From: Actinobacteria bacterium IMCC26077
Lineage (GTDB): Bacteria > Actinomycetota > Actinomycetes > Nanopelagicales > Nanopelagicaceae
NCBI GenBank assembly: GCA_002284915.1
Contig: CP015606.1
Span: 1,426,001-1,490,000 of the forward strand
Length of the DNA: 64,000 nt
Direction: 5' to 3'
Below are positions 1 to 8,857 of the stretch, in pieces. A model generated the notes under the pieces. It saw only the letters and a list, made by a program, of their open reading frames with translations, had not been told where the DNA came from and ran no database searches. The position numbers were made by a program, and so were the translations under genes. The first letter of the stretch is position 1, and every line of letters starts with the position of its first letter.

Positions 1-93
1 ACAGTTGCATACCGAAAACGCCCGGATCGCGCAGTAATAATCAGTGCAATCTTGACTGCGGTTGGAATCGCAGCGCTGAGTTTGACTGTTTAA
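1..93 (+). CDS. C-terminal end of a probable membrane protein (partial)
   Basis: An open frame enters from the left edge and ends at the TAA at 91-93. The 30 visible residues contain a basic stretch (YRKRPDR) followed by a hydrophobic helix (about VIISAILTAVGIAALSLTV), which looks like the last transmembrane segment of an integral membrane protein. A transporter subunit would fit beside the sugar-catabolism genes that follow, but the family cannot be told from this fragment. It converges on the SDR gene that ends at 110. Confidence 0.5.
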   Translation, partial: TVAYRKRPDRAVIISAILTAVGIAALSLTV

Positions 94-109
94 TTCACAA
101 GAGCGGCGA

Positions 110-874
110 TCAGTACATAAGTTGGCCGCCGGAGACGTTGATGACTGTCCCGGTGACGTAACTTGATGCCTCAGATGCTAAGAAAAGAACGGGACCAACC
201 ATCTCCTCAGGAGCAGCTAGGCGCCCCATCGGGATCATGCTGACGAATGAGGCGAGCGCCTCTGGTGTTTGATTGCCGGTCATCATCAACGTATCGACTC
301 CACCTGGTGCCACGGAGTTAACCCGCACTCCATCAGGAGCGAAGGAGCGAGCGAGACCTTTCGTCATCGACACGACGCCGCCTTTACTTCCGGCATAGAC
401 GACAGATCCGCCAAAGCCGCCAGTCCACCAACCTTGCGACGAGAAATTGATAATCGAACCCTTGGTGCCATTCTTCTTAAAGTGATCCCGGGCTGAGCGA
501 TTGAGAAAGAATGTCGCCTTCATATTGACATCTATCTGGAGATCCCAATCTTCTTCAGTGACATCATCGACTGTGGTTCGCCGGCGAAGTACCGCAGCGC
601 AGTGTGCCAACGAGACAACCTTGCCCAACTCAGCTGCCTTATCAAAGAGCGCTGCATGGCCAGAGAGGTCGGAGAGGTCGCACGGGAAAATCTGGTGACC
701 ACTGCCAGCAAGGGTTTGTAGCGTCTGTGCCAGCGCTGCACTGGGAATATCAACCAAGAAAACTTTTGACCCTGCTTCGGCGAAACCGCGAGCTACCGCG
801 CTACCAATGCCTCCAGCGGCACCTGTAACAACTGCGACGTTACCTACTAGTCCGGCATCATTTCGCCACGTCAT
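110..874 (-). CDS. Short-chain dehydrogenase/reductase (SDR)
   Basis: A classical NAD(P)-dependent SDR of 254 residues. The N-terminal Rossmann motif is TGAAGGIGSAV, the catalytic serine lies in INFSSQG, and the catalytic tyrosine and lysine form YAGSK. The C-terminus has the usual ASSYVTGTVINVSGG signature. The frame is open 24 codons further upstream, but the ATG at 874 is preceded by AGGAGA at good spacing and starts directly before the Rossmann strand, so it is preferred. The NNAG motif is replaced by AHCAA. The gene is divergent from the KduD-like SDR at 976, and the two probably share the 100-base intergenic region. A sugar or sugar-acid dehydrogenase is likely from context; the substrate is unknown. 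Confidence 0.9.
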   Translation of the reverse strand: MTWRNDAGLVGNVAVVTGAAGGIGSAVARGFAEAGSKVFLVDIPSAALAQTLQTLAGSGHQIFPCDLSDLSGHAALFDKAAELGKVVSLAHCAAVLRRRTTVDDVTEEDWDLQIDVNMKATFFLNRSARDHFKKNGTKGSIINFSSQGWWTGGFGGSVVYAGSKGGVVSMTKGLARSFAPDGVRVNSVAPGGVDTLMMTGNQTPEALASFVSMIPMGRLAAPEEMVGPVLFLASEASSYVTGTVINVSGGQLMY

Positions 875-975
875 TTTCTCTCCTAGTTCGCTCAAGCCCA
901 ACATCCTCGATGGTACGAATGTAGATATTAGGCAGGCGCTAGGCAATACTCAACCCTTGAGAGATGGAGCACTAG
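875..975. promoter_or_regulatory. Divergent promoter region between two SDR genes
   Basis: The 101 bases separate the divergent SDR starts. AGGAGA serves the minus-strand gene and GGAG the plus-strand one. No clear operator repeat or consensus promoter pair is seen. Confidence 0.3.
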
Positions 976-1743
976 ATGAGTCAGCGTAAGAACTTCTTCG
1001 ATATTTCTGGAAAACGAGTGGTCATAACCGGTGGCACGGGCGGCATCGGAGCGGGATTGGTCGATGGCTTCCTCGAGGCAGGCGCCCACATCGTCGTAAG
1101 CGCGCGAAATCGCGATTCGCTTACACAGACAACCGAGAAGTATTCGGGCACTTCGAAGATTACATTCATCGAGGCAGATCTCATGTCTGATCAATCGATC
1201 ACGGATTTCATAGCCGAAGCAGATCGAATACTTGGTGGAATCGACATTCTGATTCAAGCTCATGGAAATGTCTTTCCCGGGCCAGCAAAGGATATGACCC
1301 TTGATACTTGGCATGAACAACTACAGGTAAATCTCACTGCCACTTTCCGATTGGCACAAGCCGTAGCACCACAAATGCTCGAACGTAAAAATGGGAAAAT
1401 CATCAACATCGCCTCGATGCTCACTTTCCAAGGAGGGTTGAATGCCTCTGGATATGCTGCGGCAAAAGGTGGCGTTGGCCAGTTAACAAAAGCCCTTTCA
1501 AATGAATGGGCGCCACACGGCGTCAATGTCAACGCAATTGCGCCCGGATATATCAAGACCAAATTGAATAAACACATTTGGACCGATCCGGTACGACACG
1601 ATCAAGTATTAGCTCGACTTACGAGCGGTCGATGGGGAGAGCCGGCAGATCTTGTTGGTCCCGCTCTCTTTCTCGCATCGAGCGCCTCAGATTATTTACA
1701 CGGAGTGATACTTCCCGTAGATGGCGGTTGGCTCTCTCGATGA
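976..1743 (+). CDS. SDR similar to 2-deoxy-D-gluconate / 2-keto-3-deoxygluconate 5-dehydrogenase (KduD-like)
   Basis: A 255-residue SDR starting with the family's FDISGKRVVITGG and glycine motif TGGIGAG. The blocks KIINIASMLTFQGG, VNVNAIAPGY, GRWGEP and FLASSASDY...DGGWLSR closely resemble what I recall of KduD/gluconate 5-dehydrogenase proteins, which interconvert keto-deoxy sugar acids. The catalytic Tyr/Lys are in YAAAK. The usual NNAG is replaced by QAHG. It leads a co-directional unit with the TIM-barrel gene (4-base ATGA overlap) and a second SDR. The pathway role (uronate or deoxy-sugar-acid catabolism) is inferred from similarity and neighbours. Confidence 0.88.
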   Translation: MSQRKNFFDISGKRVVITGGTGGIGAGLVDGFLEAGAHIVVSARNRDSLTQTTEKYSGTSKITFIEADLMSDQSITDFIAEADRILGGIDILIQAHGNVFPGPAKDMTLDTWHEQLQVNLTATFRLAQAVAPQMLERKNGKIINIASMLTFQGGLNASGYAAAKGGVGQLTKALSNEWAPHGVNVNAIAPGYIKTKLNKHIWTDPVRHDQVLARLTSGRWGEPADLVGPALFLASSASDYLHGVILPVDGGWLSR

Positions 1744-2585
1744 AGTTAGGTTTGGATAGCTACAGCTTTCATCGCTTCTACGGCGAAACTACCGCGTGGG
1801 AGACTCTGCCAGTTACCAAATGGACTCTCCGTGATTTTCTCGATTTCTGCAGTGCAGAAGCGGTAAATCTTGCATCTATTCAAACCTCATATATGCCTGA
1901 TGATGAAGAGGTGATGGCAGAAATCGCTCGATGGCGAGCGGTTGATGCCGAACGAGAAGTGGTTTTCACGTGGGGGCACCCCAATGGATATAACGGTGGA
2001 AAAAATCTTGGCGCGCACCAAAGTGTTCTCCGCTATCTAGACCTAGCCGCGCGCGTTGGTGCAACCCAGATGCGGATTGTGCTCGGAAATCAGAAGAATT
2101 TTACCGACTCGATAATCGAACGTTTTGCAGTTCTCACTCCCCTGATTACTGAAGCTGCATTGAAGGCGGAGGAATTAGGAATACGACTATCGATAGAAAA
2201 TCACGCAGATTTTCCAGTTCTCCGCCTGGTAGAGCTCATTGAATCCATCGGCGTTCCCGCGCTCGGCCTATGTCTCGATACCGGGAATGCCCGCAGGGTT
2301 GGCGATGACCAATTGGAGTTACTTCGAAGCCTTGATCTCTCCAAGGTCTTCATGATTCAACTGAAAGAGACGCTCTGCTTGCCAGGTCATGAAGCCCCTA
2401 CTGGGTGGTGGCCTACTGTCTACTACGGGCAAGGCGACACGCATGCCGACGAGTGTCTGGCTATTCTGCGAGCGCGAAACTTTTCCGATCCTATTGTCAT
2501 CGAACTATCAAATCTCAATACTGGGCTCGATGAGATTGATGTGGCAAAACAAGCGATTGCTTTCGCTCGAAATGAGATGAGCTAA
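1740..2585 (+). CDS. Sugar phosphate isomerase/epimerase-type TIM barrel protein
   Basis: A 281-residue AP-endonuclease-2/xylose-isomerase-like TIM barrel. Candidate metal ligands are visible in order: E in SIENHAD, D in CLDTGNA, the K/E segment MIQLKET and E in VIELSN. The open frame extends 5', but the ATG at 1740 overlaps the upstream stop as ATGA and starts at the first barrel strand (MKLGLDSYSFHR), so it is chosen. Translational coupling with the KduD-like SDR suggests both act on the same sugar-acid intermediate. Family members isomerise or epimerise keto-sugars; the exact substrate cannot be read. Confidence 0.85.
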   Translation: MKLGLDSYSFHRFYGETTAWETLPVTKWTLRDFLDFCSAEAVNLASIQTSYMPDDEEVMAEIARWRAVDAEREVVFTWGHPNGYNGGKNLGAHQSVLRYLDLAARVGATQMRIVLGNQKNFTDSIIERFAVLTPLITEAALKAEELGIRLSIENHADFPVLRLVELIESIGVPALGLCLDTGNARRVGDDQLELLRSLDLSKVFMIQLKETLCLPGHEAPTGWWPTVYYGQGDTHADECLAILRARNFSDPIVIELSNLNTGLDEIDVAKQAIAFARNEMS

Positions 2586-2591
2586 ACGACG

Positions 2592-3329
2592 ATGTCTTTA
2601 CATGGAAAAGTAGCAGTGGTTACTGGTGCATCCAGTGGGATATGCCGTGCTGTGGCCGAACGATTTCGCGATGAGGGCATGCGCGTTATCGGAGTAGACC
2701 TTAACGAGCGCGATTTGAAATCGATTGACGGCATCGAACACCTCTCCGTTGATCTTTCAAATGATGAGGGGCGAGCAAAAGTCGTCGAAGTTGCAACTGG
2801 TGCACATGCACTAGTCAATGGGGCAGCGCTCATCCGATTGAAGAAAATCAGAGAGTTCACTACCCAAGATATTCGAGATATCTACGCGGTCAACGTCGAA
2901 GCCCCCTGGTACCTAATGAGTAAGTTAAGCGAATCGATGAATGATGGTGGCGCTATCGTCAACCTCTCTTCAGTTTCAGCTCGATTAACTGTCACCCCTG
3001 AAACCGCAATCTATGCCTCGTCGAAAACAGCGCTCCTTGCAATGACTCGTTCGTGGGCACATGTTCTAGCGCCGCGCAACATCAATGTGAATGCAGTTCT
3101 GCCAGGGATTACCAACACCCCCATGCAGGAACATGTACTTCATCGGTTATCTGAATTACGAGGAACTCCATACGCGGAAATGGAGGCGAACCGATTAGAG
3201 AGCATTCCGATGAAACGAGCGGCAGCGCCATCGGAGATTGCGGCTCTAGTCCACTTTCTCATTACCGACGAGGCTAAATACATCACAGGTCAAGCGCTCA
3301 GCCAAGATGGCGGAAGCGTGATGTTTTGA
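2592..3329 (+). CDS. Short-chain dehydrogenase/reductase (SDR)
   Basis: A 245-residue SDR with the glycine motif TGASSGICRAV, NGAA in place of NNAG, a catalytic serine in VNLSSVS and YASSK as the catalytic Tyr-Lys pair. The C-terminal signature is KYITGQALSQDGG. The cysteine in GICRA replaces the usual third glycine of TGxxxGIG, a small oddity. It starts 6 bases after the TIM-barrel gene and is the third gene of the 976-3329 unit. It probably oxidises or reduces another intermediate of the same pathway. Substrate not identified. Confidence 0.88.
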   Translation: MSLHGKVAVVTGASSGICRAVAERFRDEGMRVIGVDLNERDLKSIDGIEHLSVDLSNDEGRAKVVEVATGAHALVNGAALIRLKKIREFTTQDIRDIYAVNVEAPWYLMSKLSESMNDGGAIVNLSSVSARLTVTPETAIYASSKTALLAMTRSWAHVLAPRNINVNAVLPGITNTPMQEHVLHRLSELRGTPYAEMEANRLESIPMKRAAAPSEIAALVHFLITDEAKYITGQALSQDGGSVMF

Positions 3330-3333
3330 TTCG

Positions 3334-3789
3334 TTAGCTCTTGATTGGTTTCTGGAAGAGTTCGATGAAATATCCATCAGGATCGATCATGTAGATGACC
3401 TTTGCGCCAATATTCGGTCCGGCAACGATATCTACTGGCTTTTCGCTTCTTGAGGAATAACCTAATCTCTGCATCCTGGCGGAAATAGCTTCAATGTCAT
3501 CGACATACAAACAGAGATGGCCACCACCAAAATCTGCAGGTCGTGCAGATGCAGAATGTCGCTCCACACCCCGATATTCAAGGAGCTCGACGAATCCTGA
3601 GTTTGGGATTCGCAAGTAGACGATTCTAATTTCAGAGAATGGCATTGCGACGACTGTTCTCAGATAATCAGCGCTATTAATCACATCAAATTCGACCTCG
3701 AGCTGTAATCCATCTCGATAAAACTTAAGAGATGCTTCCATATCTTTTACTGTGATGCCGCCATGGAAAAAGCCTGTTATGTGTGTCAT
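3334..3789 (-). CDS. VOC (glyoxalase/dioxygenase-fold) family protein
   Basis: A 151-residue vicinal-oxygen-chelate protein with the two beta-alpha-beta-beta-beta modules of the fold. Typical metal-ligand positions are the H in FFHGGITVKD, the H in GGHLCLYVDD and the E in GYFIELFQ. Family members include glyoxalase I, methylmalonyl-CoA epimerase and ring-cleaving dioxygenases. It is the last gene of the minus-strand run LacI - MmgE/PrpD - alpha/beta hydrolase - VOC and overlaps the hydrolase by 4 bases, so co-expression is likely. The specific reaction is not recognisable. Confidence 0.85.
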   Translation of the reverse strand: MTHITGFFHGGITVKDMEASLKFYRDGLQLEVEFDVINSADYLRTVVAMPFSEIRIVYLRIPNSGFVELLEYRGVERHSASARPADFGGGHLCLYVDDIEAISARMQRLGYSSRSEKPVDIVAGPNIGAKVIYMIDPDGYFIELFQKPIKS

Positions 3790-4730
3790 GACACCCTCGG
3801 ATTGATGAATTCGCGGATATTCTCCGCGATATCCCTGATGGCGACTCTCGCCTCAGGAAGAAATCCCTGCATTAGACCAAATCCATGAATGAGCGAGTCA
3901 TATCTTTTCAGTACGCTACGTACCCCAGCCTCTTCTAATCTCTTTGCAAAGATCTCACCCTCATCGCGAAGAGGGTCAAGCTCTGCAGTGAGCGTGAATG
4001 TTGGTGGCAGGCCTTTGAGGTTAACTTCTGCCATCGGGCGAAAATAAGGATTAGCTAGATCGGCATCGGTCGCCATGTACTGATCCCAATACCACTTCAT
4101 GCCCTGGGTGGTAAGTGAATAACCAGTTGCGTTATCAATCATCGATGGATAATCGAATTTGTAGTCAACTGCTGGATAGAAGAGGATTTGAAATGCGATT
4201 TGAGGACCCTTTACATCTCTCGCCTTGAGCGCGACTGCAGCCGCAAGATTGCCACCGGCGCTATCACCAGCAACTCCGATCTCCTCGACGTTGATATTGA
4301 GCTCGGCAGCATTTGCGTGCACCCACTCTAAAGTGGCATAGCAATCATCAAATGGAATCGGGAACTTATGCTCAGGCGCCTTTTGATAATTGACTGCAAC
4401 GACAACCGCGCGAGCATCATGTGCGATTTGTTGATGTTGAACGGCATTGAGTTCGATATTTCCCGCAACCCAACCTCCACCATGAAAGAAGACGACCGCT
4501 GGAAAAGGTCCGATGCCTTCTGGGGTATAGATCTTCATTGGCAGCTCCGCGGTCGGTCCGGAGATGTAGCGATACTCCACTTTGGCAACAGGATCGGCAA
4601 CCCCGAGATACTCGGGCTTCCATTTTGAACTCGCGCCTGCTCGCACCTCGGCCGGAGTCGACTCCCATTGTGGTTTCGTTGGATTCTTAGCCAACATATC
4701 CTGGAACTCTTTGATCTTTGGATGTAACAC
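3786..4730 (-). CDS. Alpha/beta hydrolase, HSL-type carboxylesterase/lipase
   Basis: A 314-residue hydrolase of the hormone-sensitive-lipase group. The oxyanion motif is FFHGGGWVAGN, the nucleophile elbow GDSAGGN, the acid lies in ELDPLRDE and the catalytic histidine in LIHGFGL. The frame is open to 4769, but that region overlaps the MmgE/PrpD gene. The GTG at 4730 follows GAGGGGAG and lies two bases after the upstream TAG, so it is the more natural start. It may remove an ester or lactone from the pathway's substrate; that role is inference from its operon. Confidence 0.88.
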   Translation of the reverse strand: MLHPKIKEFQDMLAKNPTKPQWESTPAEVRAGASSKWKPEYLGVADPVAKVEYRYISGPTAELPMKIYTPEGIGPFPAVVFFHGGGWVAGNIELNAVQHQQIAHDARAVVVAVNYQKAPEHKFPIPFDDCYATLEWVHANAAELNINVEEIGVAGDSAGGNLAAAVALKARDVKGPQIAFQILFYPAVDYKFDYPSMIDNATGYSLTTQGMKWYWDQYMATDADLANPYFRPMAEVNLKGLPPTFTLTAELDPLRDEGEIFAKRLEEAGVRSVLKRYDSLIHGFGLMQGFLPEARVAIRDIAENIREFINPRVS

Positions 4731-4732
4731 GA

Positions 4733-5977
4733 CTACTCCCCTCGCAGAAATCGATCTAGCTGATGCCATGTTTCATCGGTCGAATGTTCTTTGACTAATG
4801 CCTTAGCGATTTCAACCAAAGTTTGCCAATCCTCTCCGACCATACTTCGCCATTTTTCATTACGCCATAAAATTTCTTGGGCATCAAAGAGCTCTAATCC
4901 CGGAGCTTTATCAACTAGTAATTCAAAGGCACCCGCGCTCGTCTTCCCAGTTATGTGCGCGCTACCCAACGGAACATCTCCACCTCTTGCCTGAACAAGT
5001 GGCTCAACATGTGGAGCCGGTGTCAGATTCATCGGATCTTTCGATGCCCAAGCAGCTGCGCAATTCCACTGTAAATTCCACCATCGATCCCTCGCAGGGT
5101 CATTGAGAATCGGGAAAACCCCGCTGTTGACAGTGACTACCAATTCTTCTAACTCTTCATCTGGGGCGCAATTGCTCTGTGCCAAGCGGGAGACTCCTAG
5201 CAGCGCGCTTTGAATAAACCCTGTTGCTGGAAAGGTACGAACCCGTACCGTGGCGATGCCATCCTTGATTAAGCGATTTTCGGTAACCACTGCTGCAAGA
5301 TCAAAGACTTCAATTAATCCCCGATCGCCTCTCCAAAGATTTACGATCGCTGGCACAGCTTCAGAAGCGGCCAACGTTGATGTCACGCCAAGGGCTGCTG
5401 CCGCGGCCCGATTAAATCTAGGCGTGCCCTGAAGTTCTCGAGATACTTCTCCAATCCCGCCCATATTCGTTCCAGCTAAGTGGAAGGCCTGTTTGGCTCT
5501 AGCCTGATCAAATCCCAATGCCGCTGACGCAGCGCTCACTGCGCCAAAGGTGCCGGCAGTGGCTGTGATGTGCCAACGCTTGCGATGTCCAGGGCCAAAG
5601 AAATGTGCCACTGAGGCGCTAGCGCGCATACCTGCCAGCGCAGAACGAAGGAAATTCTTCCGTACTTCGGGAAATGTAAAGGTCGTTGCGAGAGCGGATC
5701 CGAACACCACCGAACCTGGATGATTAACCGCCGACCAATCAAGGTCATCCTTATCTTCATATGCGGATTGGCTCGCTAGAAAAGCGGCAAGTCCAATCGC
5801 GCCATCTCGCTTCAAGAGCGATTTATTTTTACTTATTCGGTTAGCGCTTACGACACAGATCAGAAAATCTGCCAGTAAGACTTCTAAGCGCTCGAGGATT
5901 TCAGGGGATTTATCAAGAGTTTCAAAGTCGCACAGTTCTAAAGTCAAGCGCTCTGCTAATTCAACTTGTTCCGACAT
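4733..5977 (-). CDS. MmgE/PrpD family protein
   Basis: A 414-residue protein of the MmgE/PrpD fold, which includes 2-methylcitrate dehydratase, cis-aconitate decarboxylase and iminodisuccinate epimerase. The helical N-terminal half contains the family-like stretch GHRKRWHITATAGTFGAVSAASAALG, described here as residues around 155-180, followed by the small C-terminal alpha/beta domain. It is somewhat shorter than the usual 450-500 residues. Its start lies directly beside the LacI stop codon, and its stop is two bases from the hydrolase start, so it sits inside a tight operon. The 2-methylcitrate cycle partners (PrpB, PrpC) are absent here, so a dehydratase or epimerase for another carboxylic acid is more likely. 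Confidence 0.85.
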   Translation of the reverse strand: MSEQVELAERLTLELCDFETLDKSPEILERLEVLLADFLICVVSANRISKNKSLLKRDGAIGLAAFLASQSAYEDKDDLDWSAVNHPGSVVFGSALATTFTFPEVRKNFLRSALAGMRASASVAHFFGPGHRKRWHITATAGTFGAVSAASAALGFDQARAKQAFHLAGTNMGGIGEVSRELQGTPRFNRAAAAALGVTSTLAASEAVPAIVNLWRGDRGLIEVFDLAAVVTENRLIKDGIATVRVRTFPATGFIQSALLGVSRLAQSNCAPDEELEELVVTVNSGVFPILNDPARDRWWNLQWNCAAAWASKDPMNLTPAPHVEPLVQARGGDVPLGSAHITGKTSAGAFELLVDKAPGLELFDAQEILWRNEKWRSMVGEDWQTLVEIAKALVKEHSTDETWHQLDRFLRGE

Positions 5978-7006
5978 TTAGATCACTCCTTGGCTACTTG
6001 CCCGAGCCGTGAACTTCGTATCGATGACAGACTCACGTGGCTCGTTTCCATTGAGCACTTCGAGAATCAGATGGGCTGCTTCGCTACCAATCGCCTCTGG
6101 ATCTCGATAGACCGACGAGACCTCAGTCGCAAAGACATCGAAGAGTGGCCATTCATCGAGGGCAACGAGCGCAACATCCTTACCAATCTTCAGATTCATC
6201 TCGTTGAAGGCTCGAACCACTCCCGCAGTAGATCCGATCCCACCAGCTACGAAAGCCGTAGGTCGAGGATTCTTGAGTAAAAAGTGTCTGGCATGGATCA
6301 ATGCATATTCCGCATCAAAACCCCCGAGCGCAATCAACTTCTCTGGAAGCGCAACGCCGGCTTCAGCAAAAGCCTCACTAAATCCTTTGATTCGGTTACG
6401 TGTCGTATACACATTTGCCGCTCCAGAAATGAAAGCAATCTCGCGATGTCCGTTGTTAAGTAGATGCTTTGTTGCAGCCTTGACACCAATCGCATGGTCA
6501 GTGATTACCGCGCTTGCATTGAGCCCCTTTACATCCCGATCTAGGAGCACCAGCGGAGCGCGCAGGGAGAGGATGGTCTTCTTTACATATGGTGAGTCTT
6601 CGGCAACGAGTGAAGCAATGACGCCATCTACTCGTCGGCGTCGTAGGAGCGCAAAATTCTTCGATTCAGTTTCGACGCTTCCGTCGGAGTTCATCAGAAT
6701 CAACGAATATCCATTTCGGCGCAGCTCTTGTTCACAGGCGCGGGCGACGACTGCAAAGAGTGGATTAGCGATATCTCGGATGATGAAGCCGATGGTGCGA
6801 GTGGCGCCACTACGAAGTGATTGTGCAAGGAGATCAGGTTCGTATCCCAGTTCTGCAGCAGCGGCTTCGACCTTGGCACGCATACTCGCTGATACATCAG
6901 GGTGTCCGGAGAGAACTCGACTGACGCTCGAGAGCGCTACCCCTGCACGCGCAGCGACATCTCGAATTGTTACTGGACCTTCCACGTACCGCTCACCCCT
7001 TGACAC
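5978..7006 (-). CDS. LacI family transcriptional regulator
   Basis: A 342-residue regulator with an N-terminal LacI helix-turn-helix (VTIRDVAARAGVALSSVSRVLSG, residues about 12-34) and the hinge LAQSLRSGATRTIGFI, followed by a periplasmic-binding-protein-like effector domain. The translated start is a GTG. It heads the minus-strand unit with MmgE/PrpD, the hydrolase and VOC protein, and is divergent from the enolase-superfamily gene at 7098. The spacer holds a LacI-type near-palindrome at about 7035-7048, so local control with a sugar or sugar-acid ligand is likely. Confidence 0.93.
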   Translation of the reverse strand: MSRGERYVEGPVTIRDVAARAGVALSSVSRVLSGHPDVSASMRAKVEAAAAELGYEPDLLAQSLRSGATRTIGFIIRDIANPLFAVVARACEQELRRNGYSLILMNSDGSVETESKNFALLRRRRVDGVIASLVAEDSPYVKKTILSLRAPLVLLDRDVKGLNASAVITDHAIGVKAATKHLLNNGHREIAFISGAANVYTTRNRIKGFSEAFAEAGVALPEKLIALGGFDAEYALIHARHFLLKNPRPTAFVAGGIGSTAGVVRAFNEMNLKIGKDVALVALDEWPLFDVFATEVSSVYRDPEAIGSEAAHLILEVLNGNEPRESVIDTKFTARASSQGVI

Positions 7007-7034
7007 TGCTCGCGTATCTCTATAGGTTCCTCGA

Positions 7035-7048
7035 TGGAATCGTTACCA
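7035..7048. promoter_or_regulatory. Candidate LacI-family operator
   Basis: The spacer between the divergent LacI and enolase-superfamily genes contains TGGAATCGTTACCA. Read on the other strand it is TGGTAACGATTCCA, an imperfect palindrome (5 of 7 half-site positions match) centred on the CG step typical of LacI/GalR operators. Its position between the two starts would allow control of both directions. It is a visual match only. Confidence 0.5.
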
Positions 7049-7097
7049 GAATCTAACTCAAATTTCTGGAAAAGACGAGAGGGAATTTCTAACGACC

Positions 7098-8225
7098 ATG
7101 GATCTAACAATCACCGCAATCGAGACTGAACAAGTTCGCGTTCCACTGGCACGTACCTATAAAGGTAGCCATTACAAGATGACGCACCGTTCCACCATCA
7201 TCACCCGAGTACATACCGCTAGTGGGTTGATTGGTGAGGCTTATGCGGGTGATGAAGATGCTGGGCTCGCGGAGATTGATGGCATCATTCACGATGAGAT
7301 CGCTCCCGCGCTCCTTGGACAAGATGGCTCTGCGATTGAAAAATGTTGGGAGTTAGCTCGCCCAGCTACCTGGGACATCTTGCGCGATCGTCGCCTTGGC
7401 CTCGTTGCTTGCGCCTCGCTCGATGTCACGCTCTGGGACCTCTTCGGACGTTCATTAAATGTTCCGCTCTGGAAGCTATGGGGCGGCTATCGCTCCGCCA
7501 TTCCCGTGATCACTATCGGTGGTTATTACGGCAGCAACCTCACCATCAAAGAAGAGGTGGAGTATCTGCTCAAAGAGGAATTTGCTGGAATGAAATTTAA
7601 AATCGGTGGCCTCACGCCTGAAGAGGATGCCAAGCGATTTAAAGAGGCGCGCAAAGTCGGTGGCGAGAAATTCCGAATCGCTGTCGATGCGAATCAGGGC
7701 TACTCGACTGCAGATGCCATCAAATTCTCGCACCTCGTTGCAGACGATAATCTCCTCTGGTTCGAAGAGCCCTGCCAATGGCAGAACGATCGTCGAGCGA
7801 TGCGTGATGTGCGCTTTGCTGGCGGAGTGCCGGTGTGCGCAGGACAGAGCGAGTTCTCTGCTGCTGGTTGTCGCGATTTGATGGAGACCGGCTCGATTGA
7901 TTTCTGCAATTTCGACTCATCATGGTCTGGTGGCCCAACAGAGTGGCGAAAAGTCGCGGGTATGGCCACTGTTTACGATGTACGAATGGCTCACCACGAG
8001 GAGCCGCAAGTTGCCTCGCATTTGCTCGCCTCGATTCCTCACGGAACATACCTCGAGTACTTCCATCCAGATCGTGATCCAATTTGGCACAACATCATCG
8101 CCAATCGTCCGCGATTGAATGATGGTTATTTCCAACTCAATGATCGCCCTGGTCTTGGTTGGGAACTCGATCGGGATTACATCAACAAGTACCGGATCAA
8201 CACTCGAATCACTGAGAAGAAGTAG
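7098..8225 (+). CDS. Enolase superfamily protein, mandelate racemase subgroup (sugar-acid dehydratase candidate)
   Basis: A 375-residue MR/MLE-type protein with the N-terminal capping domain and C-terminal barrel. Visible catalytic positions are the base motif K166-F-K168, metal ligands D197 (VDAN), E223 (FEEP) and E252 (GQSE), and a His pair near 299-300 (MAHHEEP), which often belongs to the His-Asp dyad of the mandelate racemase subgroup. Members commonly dehydrate aldonic or uronic acids. It is divergently transcribed from the LacI gene and is the likely main regulated target. The substrate cannot be predicted from motifs alone. Confidence 0.9.
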   Translation: MDLTITAIETEQVRVPLARTYKGSHYKMTHRSTIITRVHTASGLIGEAYAGDEDAGLAEIDGIIHDEIAPALLGQDGSAIEKCWELARPATWDILRDRRLGLVACASLDVTLWDLFGRSLNVPLWKLWGGYRSAIPVITIGGYYGSNLTIKEEVEYLLKEEFAGMKFKIGGLTPEEDAKRFKEARKVGGEKFRIAVDANQGYSTADAIKFSHLVADDNLLWFEEPCQWQNDRRAMRDVRFAGGVPVCAGQSEFSAAGCRDLMETGSIDFCNFDSSWSGGPTEWRKVAGMATVYDVRMAHHEEPQVASHLLASIPHGTYLEYFHPDRDPIWHNIIANRPRLNDGYFQLNDRPGLGWELDRDYINKYRINTRITEKK

Positions 8226-8242
8226 TTTTTACGAGGGTAAGG

Positions 8243-8842
8243 CTACTTCGCTCGTGGAAGATTGATATTGAATTTGATGGAGAGCGCTCGGACAGCGATG
8301 ACGACCACTCCGGCAGCAATTGCCGAAATATCATTTGATAATGCGAGCGCATCCAGCCCGAGGTAGGTCAGCGCTCCTAAGACTGAGGATGTTCCGATAG
8401 TTTCCCGGTGCAGCAGAATCGGTTCGACTTGGCAGAGGACATCGCGTAATAACCCTCCAGCAACTGCGGTAGTAATTCCGAGCAGCGCTGCCGAATAAAA
8501 GGGAGCGTTTTTCTCGAGGGCAAATTGAGTCCCCGAGACAACTGCAACTGCCAATCCGAAAGAATCAATAGAGATGATGAAGGTGCCAATAGGTTTCTTC
8601 GCTGGCGCTATTACTGCAAAGAGAACAGCCGCAATGATCACAAGGAAATATTGATAGTTTTCGAGCCATGATGGCGCGATTCCTAGAAAGAGGTTTCGTA
8701 GGGTTCCACCCGTCAGCGAGGCAACCAAGGCAATCAAAATAATGCCCGCGTAATCCATCTTTCGATTGATGGCAATTCGCGCACCTACGACAGCAAAGGC
8801 AAAGGTCGCGATCAAGTCGAGCGTGAAAGCTAAAGACCCCAT
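8243..8842 (-). CDS. UPF0126/TRIC-type cation channel family membrane protein
   Basis: A 199-residue membrane protein with about seven hydrophobic helices and two similar halves, as in UPF0126 (YicG/YadS) proteins related to trimeric intracellular cation channels. The glycine-rich family motifs are DYAGIILIALVASLTGGTLRN, given here as residues about 30-50, and AVAGGLLRDVLC in the second half. It follows the TIM-barrel gene 15 bases downstream on the same strand, so it may be co-transcribed, although no catabolic role is obvious. It converges with the enolase-superfamily gene. Confidence 0.88.
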   Translation of the reverse strand: MGSLAFTLDLIATFAFAVVGARIAINRKMDYAGIILIALVASLTGGTLRNLFLGIAPSWLENYQYFLVIIAAVLFAVIAPAKKPIGTFIISIDSFGLAVAVVSGTQFALEKNAPFYSAALLGITTAVAGGLLRDVLCQVEPILLHRETIGTSSVLGALTYLGLDALALSNDISAIAAGVVVIAVRALSIKFNINLPRAK

Positions 8843-8857
8843 TGCTAAAGGATAGCT

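Noticed and set aside
4733-5977. Methylcitrate cycle (PrpD) operon
   Set aside because: prpB and prpC are absent, and the neighbours are an esterase, a VOC protein and a LacI regulator.
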